Assembly: GCF_029227915.1 (NCBI RefSeq)
Contig: NC_079877.1
Coordinates: forward strand, 12,771,351-12,835,350
Source: Hydractinia symbiolongicarpus
Lineage: Eukaryota > Cnidaria > Hydrozoa > Anthoathecata > Hydractiniidae
Length of the DNA: 64,000 nucleotides
Direction of reading: 5' to 3'
The notes under the pieces are model-generated. The model was given only the letters and a program-made list of their open reading frames with translations. It was not told the DNA's origin and did no database searches. The translations under genes and the position numbers were made by a program. This document shows positions 1 through 8,667 of this stretch, piece by piece. The first letter of the stretch is position 1. The number at the start of each line of letters is the position of its first letter.

Positions 1-300
1 CTTACCAAAGCTTGTTCCTGCATCCTTTGGTAATACAGCTGACAGGGCTGACCTTGCCGCTGCGATGTAACCATAACTTGCCTTTTCTACGTGGAAAAGG
101 AAAGCAAAGAAGTCCATACCTTGTTTATGACTAGCCCCATAAGGTTCTGGGATTTTTTCACTTTTACAAAACTTCAGCCATTTCCTTAAATAGAGATTAT
201 AGCTGGATTGGGTTTTTTCTGACCACGATGCAGTGAGCAGTTGTTTAAGATCGTCAGAACATGACTGTTTTAGGTTTATTGCCTCCCTGAGACAATTGCT
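1..300 (-). pseudogene. Tyrosine recombinase N-terminal domain (DIRS), partial
   Basis: Minus-strand translation in a frame different from the RNase H ORF is open from about 300 to base 1. It contains the segments SCSDDLKQLLTASWSEKTQ, SSYNLYLRKWLKFC and AARSALSAVLP, ending in GTSFGK at the edge. This is the helical SAM-like N-terminal domain of DIRS and Ngaro recombinases, which cut and join circular cDNA at integration. It overlaps the end of the RNase H frame, as the recombinase ORF does in DIRS1. The catalytic R-H-R-Y domain would lie outside the window. It is open over its visible 100 codons. Confidence 0.75.
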
Positions 301-1100
301 ATCCGAAGACTTAGATTTGGGTGCAGTGGATGAAAGACACTTGGTTGCTGTGGAAGCAGTAATAGGTCCATTCTAGGTAAAACAAGAATCTCTTTAATTA
401 TTAGTTCAGAATACCCTGTGAACCATGGTTGGTTAGGCCAGTCCGGAACTACCAGGATACCTACTGCCTTATCACTATGGATCTTTTGACTTACCTGGGG
501 AAGGCAGGCGAAGGGTGGAAAGGCATAAAACGAGATATTGTGCCAATCCTCAGTAAACGAGTTTACTCCGATGCAGTTGGGATCAGGTCGATATGAGAAG
601 AAGGCAGGTAACTGCGTGTTTATTCTACTCGCGAAGAGGTCTGTTTCTGGACGGAAGTCCAGTTCGTTCAGCGCATAGCGGAATGTTGATTTGTTTAACA
701 TCCATTCTGTTCTTGTCTCCTGTTGTCGCGACTCTCTGTCTGCTTCTACGTTAAGAATGCCAGGGAGATGTGTAGCGACTATCCAATTATTTTTGCTTAT
801 TGCCCATTCCCAAATGCTATGTGTAATCTTATCCATTGGGATAGATTTTACGCTACCCATTTTGTTTACACAGGCTACTGCTGAAGTGTTATCCATCTTT
901 AGCAATATGTTAGTGTTTGCAGTATGGTTGCAAAGAGCCTGTAGTCCAAAGAATGCTGCCATTAGTTCTAGGACATTTATGTGGTGTTCCTGCTCCAGAG
1001 ATGAAAACTCACCCCCTGTGTGGGTTTGTGTCATTGACGCTCCCCAACCTCTTGTTGAGGCATCCGTGGATATAATGATCTGAGGGTTGCCTCGAATCAA
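276..1100 (-). pseudogene. DIRS RNase H domain with C-terminal extension
   Basis: This open frame of about 275 codons (the first codon is TTG, so it is really a continuation of the RT polyprotein) starts with ISTDASTRGWGA, the first RNase H Asp motif. VLELMA supplies the catalytic Glu at about residue 45, and MDNTSAV the second Asp at about residue 70. The later GILNVEADRESR segment is the typical DIRS RNase H end. The final third (ETDLFASRINTQLPAFF and following) is the conserved linker before the recombinase. All the motif residues I can see are present, so this domain is intact while its neighbours are frameshifted. Confidence 0.85.
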
Positions 1101-1407
1101 AGTTTCTGGCGCTCTTTTTTAAGGACTCAATTTTTAGTCTTTCGGTAGATCTGTAGTAGAGTCTACCGTGTGGTACCCCAATAAGGCTGCTGGTAAACTT
1201 ACCAATTAATCGCGCTAGAGTTATTATTGTTATCTTCTCTCTCTGTGTCACTGCTTGACACAGATCGATTATGGCTGCCTTCTTTTTGGGGGTGAGAGCG
1301 ACGGTCATATTCACTGTATCGATGACGAATCCAAGGAATTCCAAAACTTGTTTTGGTTCGAACTCGGATTTGTCTGGGTGGACCGTGAATCCCAGTGAAT
1401 CTAACAA
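1009..1407 (-). pseudogene. DIRS RT thumb/connection segment
   Basis: This stretch of the polyprotein follows the YIDD active site, in a different frame. LGFTVHPDKSEFEPKQVLEF followed by LGFVIDT is the standard block after the RT palm in DIRS and LTR elements (L-G-F-x-I-D). The frame slips again near 1100-1130, where the RNase H frame takes over. The first residues overlap the preceding RT ORF, so one frameshift lies near 1400-1440. Confidence 0.8.
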
Positions 1408-1805
1408 AACAAACGGTTTTGTGTACGTTATTGCAGCACTGTTGTTTACTGACGTTCATAGTGATCAAGTCGTCAATGTAGTCAGCAATGGTGACCTGTT
1501 CCTTCCTTAATTTAGATAAGGGTGGTTTCATTATCTTGGTGAATTTACGAGGTCCTTCTGTATAGCCGAAGGGGAGTACCAGGAACACGTATACCTTACC
1601 CTCATGTTCGAATTTTAGGAGCTTCTGGCTTTCTTTGTGTATTGGTATGCTATAGTATGCATCCTTGATATCAAGTTTTGCCAGATACATGTCCTTTTGG
1701 ATTAATCGAAGAATGGACGTTAAGGTTTGCATCTTAAACTTTCTTTTCTCAATGTGTACATTGAGTTTTTTGAGGTTTAGGATGAGCCTGAACCCACCGT
1801 CTGAT
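1199..1805 (-). pseudogene. DIRS reverse transcriptase palm/fingers
   Basis: The frame is open upstream of the ATG at 1732 back to an in-frame TAA at 1813-1811. It starts with DGGFRLILNLKKLN, the fingers motif. It then has AKLDIKDAYYSIPI with the first catalytic Asp, LPFGYTEGPRKFTKIMKP, and IADYIDDLITM with the YxDD box at 1480-1469. These are intact RT catalytic motifs. The reading frame is lost soon after, where the translation turns into an unrelated Ser/Asn-rich tail. DIRS identity rests on the LPFG..PRxFTKIMKP signature and on the neighbouring RNase H and recombinase. Confidence 0.88.
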
Positions 1806-1869
1806 TTCTCTTATTTGACTTTTGACCTTAGAAAAGCTTTTAGGGTCTCAGTATCGCTTACCTCAGGGA

Positions 1870-2283
1870 TTAATTTTTCCTGTTGGTGTGCTTGGAAAAG
1901 TTGCTGTTGTGGCTGCGGTACGGTTTCTTTGATTGGGATTGCCCATTGTGGTAGTTGGCCCTCTTTTGGGGCTTGTAAGAGGGCCCTTTGTTTGATGAAG
2001 GCTCGAATCTTCTTTTTTGGCCTCTTTCCAGGAGTGATTTGAGCTGGTTCTCCTTTTTCAGCTTCTCAAGCCTTTCGCAGACGGAGGAACCAAGCAGCCA
2101 TTCGGAATCCTCTTCCACTTCTGTAGCTAAGGCTACGTACTCTTTTGGCAAGGAAGGTTTAATTAAGTCTCGCCTGACCTGATTTAGCAGCTGGGAGGTC
2201 TTACCAGCGAGGGTCATGGCGTCCTTAAGGTCGTTTAACGGACCCTTTGTGTCTGCGTTGGCATCACCGGATTTCTCCACCAA
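1870..2283 (-). pseudogene. DIRS gag C-terminal part
   Basis: This is a continuation of the gag-like protein in a second frame. It has a conserved helical block (QVRRDLIKPSLPKEYVALA, then SEWLLGSSVCERLEKLKKE) followed by a Lys/Arg/Asn-rich basic tail suited to nucleic-acid binding. It joins the upstream ORF across a frame change near 2283-2300: the upstream frame reads LLKASSVGWW and this frame resumes with VEKSGD. The first codon here is TTG, not a real start. Confidence 0.7.
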
Positions 2284-3035
2284 CCAACCGATGAAGCTTT
2301 CAGAAGCATAGCAACCGACGCTGAGTGCATGTTTTGGATGTCCTGCATCTTAACGTCAGTGGACCTGTGAAAATTGGAAAGTGTTTTCCAAATTTCGGTG
2401 TTTGTTCTCTTTGGGAGTAGAAAGTTGCAGTTTGATGGAATTGCTGCCGTTTCTAACTTCCGCTTGAGAACATCACCCTTGAGCCTTTTTTGCCAAAACA
2501 CTTTGGCAGCACATGCCACTGATGACGTGACTTCTGGTCCCGAGGCCTTGCTGTCCTCTTCATAGTCATCAGTGGACTGTTGCCAGTACTCTTGGGCTGG
2601 CTCTTTGGTACCCTTTTTAGAATGCTCTGGTGCTTCATCTTTGGAAGAAGGCGATTCTGAGCGCATGGATCTAAACCAGAGGTTTGAACCAGTGATAGAT
2701 ATTCTTTCTTCCTCCTGTTGGGTACTGGATTTGCTAGCCAGAGTTCCATCTGGAACATTGGGGCTAGGATTAAGACTAGACCGGGTCCCCTCTGGGACAA
2801 TAGGGTCTGTCAGGTGGCTAAGTCTTGCCATAAAGGTGTTCATGCTGGCCAGTGTGTCGTGTATTCGACTTAGTTCGGCCTTTTGTCGCTTGGATACGAT
2901 GGATACAACTTGGTCTACAATACCTGTGCAGTCCACGGGGATAGGAACAGGGTGTTCGGGGTCCTGTAAGGTGAAGTCATGGTCGCCATTTTTGCTGTGC
3001 TGTGGGAGCATGGGATCATCGCTTTCGTGTTGCAT
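2235..3035 (-). pseudogene. DIRS gag N-terminal part
   Basis: The ORF starts at a true ATG (3035) and runs 266 codons. It is acidic and Ser-rich in its first half and has no zinc knuckle, as usual for DIRS gag. About residues 180-235 hold the conserved-looking block with FWQKRLKGDVLKRKLE and NCNFLLPKRTNTEIWKTL. The last 15 residues after GWW appear to be out of frame. Assignment is by position upstream of the DIRS RT, not by a recognised motif. Confidence 0.65.
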
Positions 3036-3511
3036 TATTCTTAAACCGAATAATTAGTAAAAAGAATAAACACTAGAGGAATTATCCTAACCTAACACCA
3101 GCACTATAAACTCATTTAGTTTATATCACTTAGCTATGTATCAATACAAAAGATACCTAAACGTGTCTACTCGAGCACTTGGCACTTCGCGTCCGTTCAC
3201 ATTTGTTTACGAAATCGAAAGAGGTAATTTACGGAAGCCGAATCTCATTTGAATACTTACGATCAGAGGCTAAATTATTATTTGTCGGATTCACTTTCCC
3301 GCCAGTATAACAAAAAGCAAATCAGACATTTCTAACAGCCAGCCTTCGATCAGATGTTTATTTTTTTGAAATATCTGCATAATTCCACCAGGCTATAGCA
3401 AATAACTTCGATCTTGCAACTCGCGCAAAATTTACGTCACAACATAATGGCGTGCTGCTCTGCCTAAAAAGTTTCTGTCGGTTTTTGCTGGGTATTTTTT
3501 GCAAAATTACC
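3036..3511 (+). promoter_or_regulatory. Intergenic region with the probable PDE12 promoter
   Basis: This is non-coding sequence between the DIRS element and PDE12. The right half is less AT-rich and holds several CpGs. TTACGTCAC at 3432-3440 is a CRE-like half-palindrome 72 bp before the PDE12 ATG. No TATA box is obvious. The left half may include the DIRS terminal repeat, whose boundary is not visible. Promoter assignment is an inference from position. Confidence 0.35.
3447..3467 (+). other. Short uORF upstream of PDE12
   Basis: An ATG at 3447 in fair Kozak context (ATAATGG) opens a 6-codon frame (MACCSA) ending with TAA at 3467, 44 bases before the PDE12 start and in another frame. If it is within the transcript it could lower PDE12 translation. 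Confidence 0.3.
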
Positions 3512-5194
3512 ATGGATTACGAACTAAACACTGTAAGTATACGTACAATCCCCGAAGAGGAATGCCTGAGATTATTATTTTATCATGGTGGTAAAAGGTT
3601 TGATTTTAATCGAAAAAAGCGCGAGGAAACAAAAAAAACTTTACAGCGAATTTCATTAAAACTTCAACCAAAACAGAATAAAAAGAAGAGCAAAATTGTA
3701 GAGGGTTCAGAGAGTTTATCAAACGTCCAAGTGAAAAAATGTAACGTAATACTTGTAGATGACAAGGAGAATTTGATTGACGAAAACAAAACAAATGAGG
3801 AAGCTTTTGTGAATGGAAATATTTTGCTAATTAATAATTTATCATACAAATTAGTTCTTAACCCACCATCAGTGTTGCAATTATCTTTACCAACTAGTAT
3901 TATGGCTGGGTTCTTTGTCTTTCCAGATGTCCAGCTAGAATTTTGTAACGTTAAAGAGTCAAAATTTTACTGGTATTTATCAAGTCATAGGGATAATAAA
4001 AGCAAAGATAATGTTTGGAAGTTAGTTGGTGAAGACTTTACATACTTGCCATCAGTCAATGACATATCATATTATATAAAGTGTCTGTGTATTCCAGGTG
4101 GTGTAGCAGATGATGTATGCCCTGAAGAAGTTGTATCTCCAGAGCCAATATCTGCTGGTCCTGGTATTTGCCTTTTTGATCAAAGGCATTTATATACACA
4201 AGCATTTTTAGGTCCAAATGAATTTAGAGTTGCTTCTTACAATATTCTTGCTGATGTGTTTGCTGAGAGTGATTTTGCAAAAGAGGTACTTTATCCTTAT
4301 TGTCCAGAATATGTGATTAATTCAAGCTATCGCAGGCAGTTGATTATAAAAGAGTTGATAGGTTATCATGCTGATATTATTTGCCTGCAAGAATGTCAAT
4401 CAAGTATGTATGAAACTTACTTAAAACCTATTTTAGAAATGAATGGTTATAATGGATACTTAACTTTAAAACTAGGTGAAATGCCTGAAGGTGAAGCATT
4501 GTTTTTTAACTCGCAGAAGTTCACGCATGAGAAAGATTGGAGTATATCTGTAAGAGATGCATTATACTTTGAATGCAATAAAGAGTTATTATCAGAACTT
4601 GTTGAACATCCTGCTTTTCTCGAAGCTGTTCATAAAAAAACAGCTGTTGGTCAAATCCATTTATTAAGAGAGAAAAGTGAGACTGAAAGACTTTTGGTCA
4701 TTTTGAATACACATCTTTATTATAAAAGGCATTCCCAACGTATACGTCTCATTCAGATATCAGTTCTGATGAATTATCTTCATAGTGTTTTACAGGAAGA
4801 AAGAAAAGATGTGTCAGTTCTTCTGTGTGGCGATTTAAATAGTTTAGCAGAAGATGAATTACTTCGTTATTTAAATGGTGAGAAGATTGATTCAGCAAAT
4901 CCTGTGTGGTGTATTAATGAAGGAGATGGGTTGCTAGTTAGAGACAACAACATGTTTACCACAAACCTAACCTGTCCAATTCCGTTACAAAACAAAAGTG
5001 GTTTTCCACCATTTACCAGTTATGTACCACATTGTAAGACAACACTTGATTATGTGTTTAGTGTTGACAAAATTGAACGTACAGGATTTATACCACTCCC
5101 TAAAGCAAGTGATATTGATCCTTATGTTGGTTTACCTTGTGTCGTGTCAGGATCTGATCATCTCGCATTAGTTTTGGATCTGATGTGGAAGTAA
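3512..5194 (+). CDS. PDE12: 2',5'-phosphodiesterase 12 / mitochondrial poly(A) 3' exonuclease
   Basis: Member of the EEP (exonuclease/endonuclease/phosphatase) family. In vertebrates it degrades 2-5A and trims oligo(A) from mitochondrial RNAs. The ATG at 3512 (context TACCATGG) gives 560 aa; the frame is open 20 codons further up without an ATG. An N-terminal, Lys-rich region (1-120) precedes a beta-rich domain with NPPSVLQLSLP and SIMAGFF. The EEP domain starts near residue 235 with ASYNILADVFAESDF. Catalytic residues visible: ICLQE (E294), CGDLNS (D441, N443), and SGSDH (D549, H550) close to the C-terminus, which ends LVLDLMWK. Length is close to the vertebrate protein. The whole CDS is one exon. 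A classical mitochondrial presequence is not obvious from this start; an upstream spliced exon could supply one. Confidence 0.95.
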   Translation: MDYELNTVSIRTIPEEECLRLLFYHGGKRFDFNRKKREETKKTLQRISLKLQPKQNKKKSKIVEGSESLSNVQVKKCNVILVDDKENLIDENKTNEEAFVNGNILLINNLSYKLVLNPPSVLQLSLPTSIMAGFFVFPDVQLEFCNVKESKFYWYLSSHRDNKSKDNVWKLVGEDFTYLPSVNDISYYIKCLCIPGGVADDVCPEEVVSPEPISAGPGICLFDQRHLYTQAFLGPNEFRVASYNILADVFAESDFAKEVLYPYCPEYVINSSYRRQLIIKELIGYHADIICLQECQSSMYETYLKPILEMNGYNGYLTLKLGEMPEGEALFFNSQKFTHEKDWSISVRDALYFECNKELLSELVEHPAFLEAVHKKTAVGQIHLLREKSETERLLVILNTHLYYKRHSQRIRLIQISVLMNYLHSVLQEERKDVSVLLCGDLNSLAEDELLRYLNGEKIDSANPVWCINEGDGLLVRDNNMFTTNLTCPIPLQNKSGFPPFTSYVPHCKTTLDYVFSVDKIERTGFIPLPKASDIDPYVGLPCVVSGSDHLALVLDLMWK

Positions 5195-5425
5195 TCAGTA
5201 ATAAGCATATTTTATCCTGTATTTTTGCGCTTAATTGTAGGAGTTGAGGAATTTATTTGGTTTAGTGGGTAATTTTTACTGAATTCTGGAAAGTGTATAT
5301 GTACACATTTTTAAAGAACCCCATTTATAAGAAAATATAAACAAAGGTTGTCAGCCTCCCTCCACTTCTTAAGCACAGAAGATATAATTTAAAAATATGA
5401 CTTAGATGTATATTGTTTTTATTTC
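5195..5425 (+). other. PDE12 3' flank
   Basis: AT-rich sequence after the PDE12 stop, including the probable 3' UTR. No exact AATAAA was found in the first 250 bases; an AATATA variant occurs near 5334. No gene is seen. Confidence 0.3.
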
Positions 5426-5585
5426 ATCATCATTCTCGGCTTAACGTCTGTTTTCCATGCTAGCATGGGTTGGACGGAAGATATTAATGACCCTCTTCCA
5501 ATCTGATCTAGACTGTGTTAGATCTAAACTCAACTTCCGCTGTATCAAGTCTGTCCTTATAACCTCCTGCCAAAATTTCCACTTA
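5426..5585 (+). repeat. Dispersed repeat with conserved CCATGCTAGCATGG palindrome
   Basis: The 14-bp perfect palindrome CCATGCTAGCATGG lies at 5455-5468. Imperfect outer arms (CGTC upstream, GACG downstream) allow a hairpin over about 5445-5476. It is preceded by a TCATCATCAT run and followed by CTTCCAATCTGATCTAGACT and CTTCCGCTGTATCAAGTCTG. From memory, this type of core (run of CAT, AACGTCTGTTTTCC, then the palindrome, then GGTTGGACG) is found as a SINE-like repeat in several invertebrate phyla. Exact ends are not determined, and no second copy is present in the window. Confidence 0.5.
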
Positions 5586-7270
5586 AGCTGATTTTCGAAA
5601 TACTAAATTTATTTTTATATCTCCTTATTTGGAAAAACAAAGTTGTTCCGCAATAATCTGGAATATTTTAAATTCACGAAAATTAATTCCTGCGAAATAC
5701 CAAAAGTTTATTCCAGCGAAAATGCGCTATTTTCCTTGCATGCATCAAAACGAACAATACGGCAGTGCTAATTTTACAATCTGCATTATTCAATGATTAT
5801 GCCTTAGACTTGTTATTTTTTGCGAGTTTCAAATGTCGCGCGCATCAATTCTTGCGCAAGCTCAAATCACCCAACAAATAACAAGGAAAATAGAGTAAAA
5901 TTCAGACTGACGAATTATCCTTTGTTGTTGCAAATCATAAAAAGGCAGGTAAAAGACATTTGATGTACAAAAACCTTTTTCAAAACAGATACATTTTCCA
6001 AAAGCATCGATTCGCGAAAATTTCAAGAATTGAATAAAGTAATTCGTCAGGAGATACAGCCGCCAAAATTCAATCATGTTTCGCAGGTATTAAAATTCCA
6101 CATCAGAACACCGTGCCTAAGTGATTTTCTAAGCAACGAAAACATCTTTAACTTATTTGCACTTGGTTGCTGAAATAGAACGTTATGGATACATTATTAG
6201 GCGAAGAAAATTGTCGTTGATTAAATTTGGCAATTGTAGTGGGTTTTTTAGTGTTTGTCAGTTTGACAATATTTGCCACTTCCCAAGCTTGATCCCAGCA
6301 GCTTTTACCGTCGCTAGAACTATAAGAAAGCGTAGCGCCGTTGGGAAGCAAATAGTCCTAGGGACGAGGTTGGCCACTTCCGCTAAATTTTCTTCACCAA
6401 AATTTCTTTCGCGTACGATATACCTCAAGGACACAAGATACTTCTTCAATTTGTTGAAGAATTTCTTGCGTTTTATGTTTTATTTATTTTTTAACAGTTT
6501 GTGGAGAAATAATATTTTTAAAATCGCCATATTTCCCCTCGTAAAATTAATACTTAAAACTGTCATTCGAAATGCTTATGTCGTAGCTTTTTGAATTTAC
6601 AAAAGAACCAAATGTCGCGAAGATATTCTCAGAAAAAGTACCTAATTTAAAACTTAGAGCTTTATTTTGTTTTAAAAGCAGGGTTGCGCATCCTCTCCCC
6701 TGGCGAGTCTCTTGGTCCATGAGCCTAGGGGAATTAATTTTCACGAGAAATTTTTTCTTTTTTCTACAATTAAAAAAATGTCATTTAAGAACAACGGCAT
6801 CGTTTTCTACGGCAAACTCTCGCTTCAGTGAAAACAGCAATATTATGTAGAAGGCATAAAATAAAGCCGTTCTTGGTGAAAAAAAATTTAGCGTTAATAA
6901 ATTTTCGCAAATTTGGCGAAAGTTGCTAAAATTATTTCCCGCGAAAATTTATTCCCTTAGGGTATTCCGAGGCAAAAAATACTCTTAAAACGAGTTTACT
7001 AATTAGGGTCTTCTTTCCAAACCTCCCGTCCTGTCAAAACATCATAGGCGTAGAAAGGCCCTGAGAACGGAGTTGCTTTTTAACCTATTTAAGAAATCGA
7101 GTGTGTAAGAGAAGTATCATTTACACATCTTTAAAATCAACCTCAATCGAGGTTGCTTTAAAATATATTATAAGAAACAGATCTTCCTTCTTTCGTATCT
7201 ATGCAACACGTGAAAAACCCGGGAAAAAGTAACTAATTTTGGGTCGGAAACTCAAGTTTGCCCCTGATAA
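5586..7270. other. Intergenic, no gene recognised
   Basis: AT-rich non-coding sequence. Several stretches contain TTCGCGAAAATTTATTCC-like words (near 5670-5730 and 6900-6960), probably fragments of a repeat family. TAGGGACGAGGTTGG at 6359-6373 matches the end of the palindromic repeat described at 7587. An open frame at 6157-6594 has no recognisable motif and is not called. Confidence 0.4.
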
Positions 7271-7506
7271 CAGGGTGACCACAGAACTTCATTATTTTAG
7301 AACTTCGGAAGTTTAGGGGTAAAATTTTAAGAAAAAACGGTAAAAAAAAGTTTAAAACTATTCAGTGTTATACGAGATCATTCCAAATTTTGGGAGATTT
7401 TGCCAAAATATTAGGACGGTATGAAGAGTTACTAATAAAATCAAGCATTTTCTTGTGTTAATACTACTAGAGAGGCTTTTTATTAGACTTGTTGCGAGAT
7501 AAACGA
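7271..7506 (+). repeat. Dispersed repeat, copy 1 (pair with 18227-18474)
   Basis: Begins CAGGGTGACCACAGA and ends near GTTGCGAGATAAACGAATG. The same order of words (CAGGGTGACCACAGA, AAAACTATTC, CAAATTTTG or CATATTTGCC, GAGTTA..TAA.TCAAG, TTTTCTTGT..TAATACTA, AGAGAGGCT) recurs at 18227-18474 in the same orientation. No ORF and no clear terminal inverted repeat. Probably an old non-autonomous element. Confidence 0.55.
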
Positions 7507-7586
7507 ATGCTCAATCGTACAATTTCAGGAAATTTCGGGGTCGTCACGTTGTATGGTATACACAAGGTAGCCACACCTTAACTCAA

Positions 7587-7674
7587 CCTCGTCACCAGGG
7601 TTTTTTGTCTTTTTGATATGAGAGAAGACGACATCATCTTTCATATCAAGAAGTCAAAAGCCCTGGGGACGAGG
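7587..7674. repeat. Palindromic foldback repeat CCTCGTC...GACGAGG
   Basis: Left arm CCTCGTCACCAGGG (7587-7600) pairs with right arm CCCTGGGGACGAGG (7661-7674). The pairing continues inwards through TTTTTGTCTTTTTGATATGA against TCATATCAAGAAGTCAAAAG, so nearly the whole 88 bp folds back. A related copy is at 62411-62474, and arm fragments occur at 6359-6373 and 48023-48037. Structure suggests a very small MITE. Confidence 0.7.
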
Positions 7675-8667
7675 GTGACCTTAAATTTTCAATAAATAAA
7701 ACCAAACACTTTTTTAGCATACGGGAACATTTTACATGTAAATGGTGGGACTGCTTGCTTACATCATTGGTGTAAAAAAATCAGCCCGCTAATTAAAGGT
7801 ATCTGCCTTATGAAAAGTTGATACTTTCAGGAAGAAATTGTGTATTTACAGGGACGGCAAATCAAAGTTGAAAGTGGGGGGGGAGGCAAATATATGTATT
7901 ATCTAAGGAGGCCCCATGGTTTGGGCCGACGGTGCGAGAAAAATGTGCCCTAATTTTCGAAATTTTTTATCGGATACTAATCAAAAAAAAAATCTTTATT
8001 CATGCAAAACTTATACTTAATTTCTGTTTTAGGTAGCTTGTTTTTTAAAAAAATGCAACCATTTAAAATCATAAAGTACATTTTATGCAGATGAAAAGTG
8101 TTAACAGAATCGTACAAATAAATTTGTAGCAAAGCAATACAATAATTAAAACCTAAAAAAAAAACTTTTTCTTAGCAAAAAAGTGGGGGGGGGGGGGGAG
8201 TAGAAAAGTTGGCGAATTAAAATAAAATAAAAATTCATTTTGGCGAAATATGACTCAATTTCAAGGTTCTTCCTTCCCAAATAAAATCCATGCAAAAGCT
8301 GATTCGTTAAATTTAATCCGTGTCATAATCTTACGTCATATTTTCTTCTTTAACAAGATATAATTTGTTTTCTTGATTGTAGTTTTTAAAAAGTTTTTCA
8401 TGACGATCTGTATGTTTTTGGAAAACAACCAAAAAGACACTAAAATAGGGTGAGAGAATAAAAGTGCATAAACGTGTAGTGAATATGAAAGTCTCTTGTT
8501 TAGCATGTTGTATAGAATTAAATGAAAAACACTGAAGTTGAAAATAATAGCTATGTGTTGAACAACATAAATACAAATTTTAACGCAAAAATTGTAATAA
8601 AACCGACAGGTGTATTCAGAATGTAATTGTTTTGTGTATCCAGCTACCTAAACATTCTTGCAGTGTG
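7675..8667. other. Intergenic, no gene; poly-G run
   Basis: AT-rich, with a run of about 15 G at 8184-8198 and a shorter G run with similar flank at 7875-7883. No coding or structural signal apart from the 3' flank of DNAJC21 on the right. Confidence 0.35.

Larger units (their letters stand above)
1..3035 (-). mobile_element. Decayed DIRS-type retroelement, left part cut by window edge
   Basis: Read on the minus strand, the order is a basic gag-like protein, reverse transcriptase, RNase H, then the start of a tyrosine recombinase. This is the gene order of DIRS-family YR retroelements. There is at least one frame change in gag, an in-frame TAA at 1813-1811 just before the RT core, and two frame changes between RT and RNase H, so this copy is inactive unless sequencing errors are responsible. 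The recombinase continues past base 1. The upstream terminal repeat should lie between 3036 and about 3350, but no boundary could be fixed. Confidence 0.85.

Noticed and set aside
691-3057. Plus-strand ORFs opposite the DIRS element
   Set aside because: They are shadows of the minus-strand gag, RT and RNase H frames, which carry the recognisable motifs.
6157-6594. 145-codon plus-strand ORF between PDE12 and DNAJC21
   Set aside because: No motif, no Kozak or splice support, overlapping open frames on the other strand and fragments of repeats inside.
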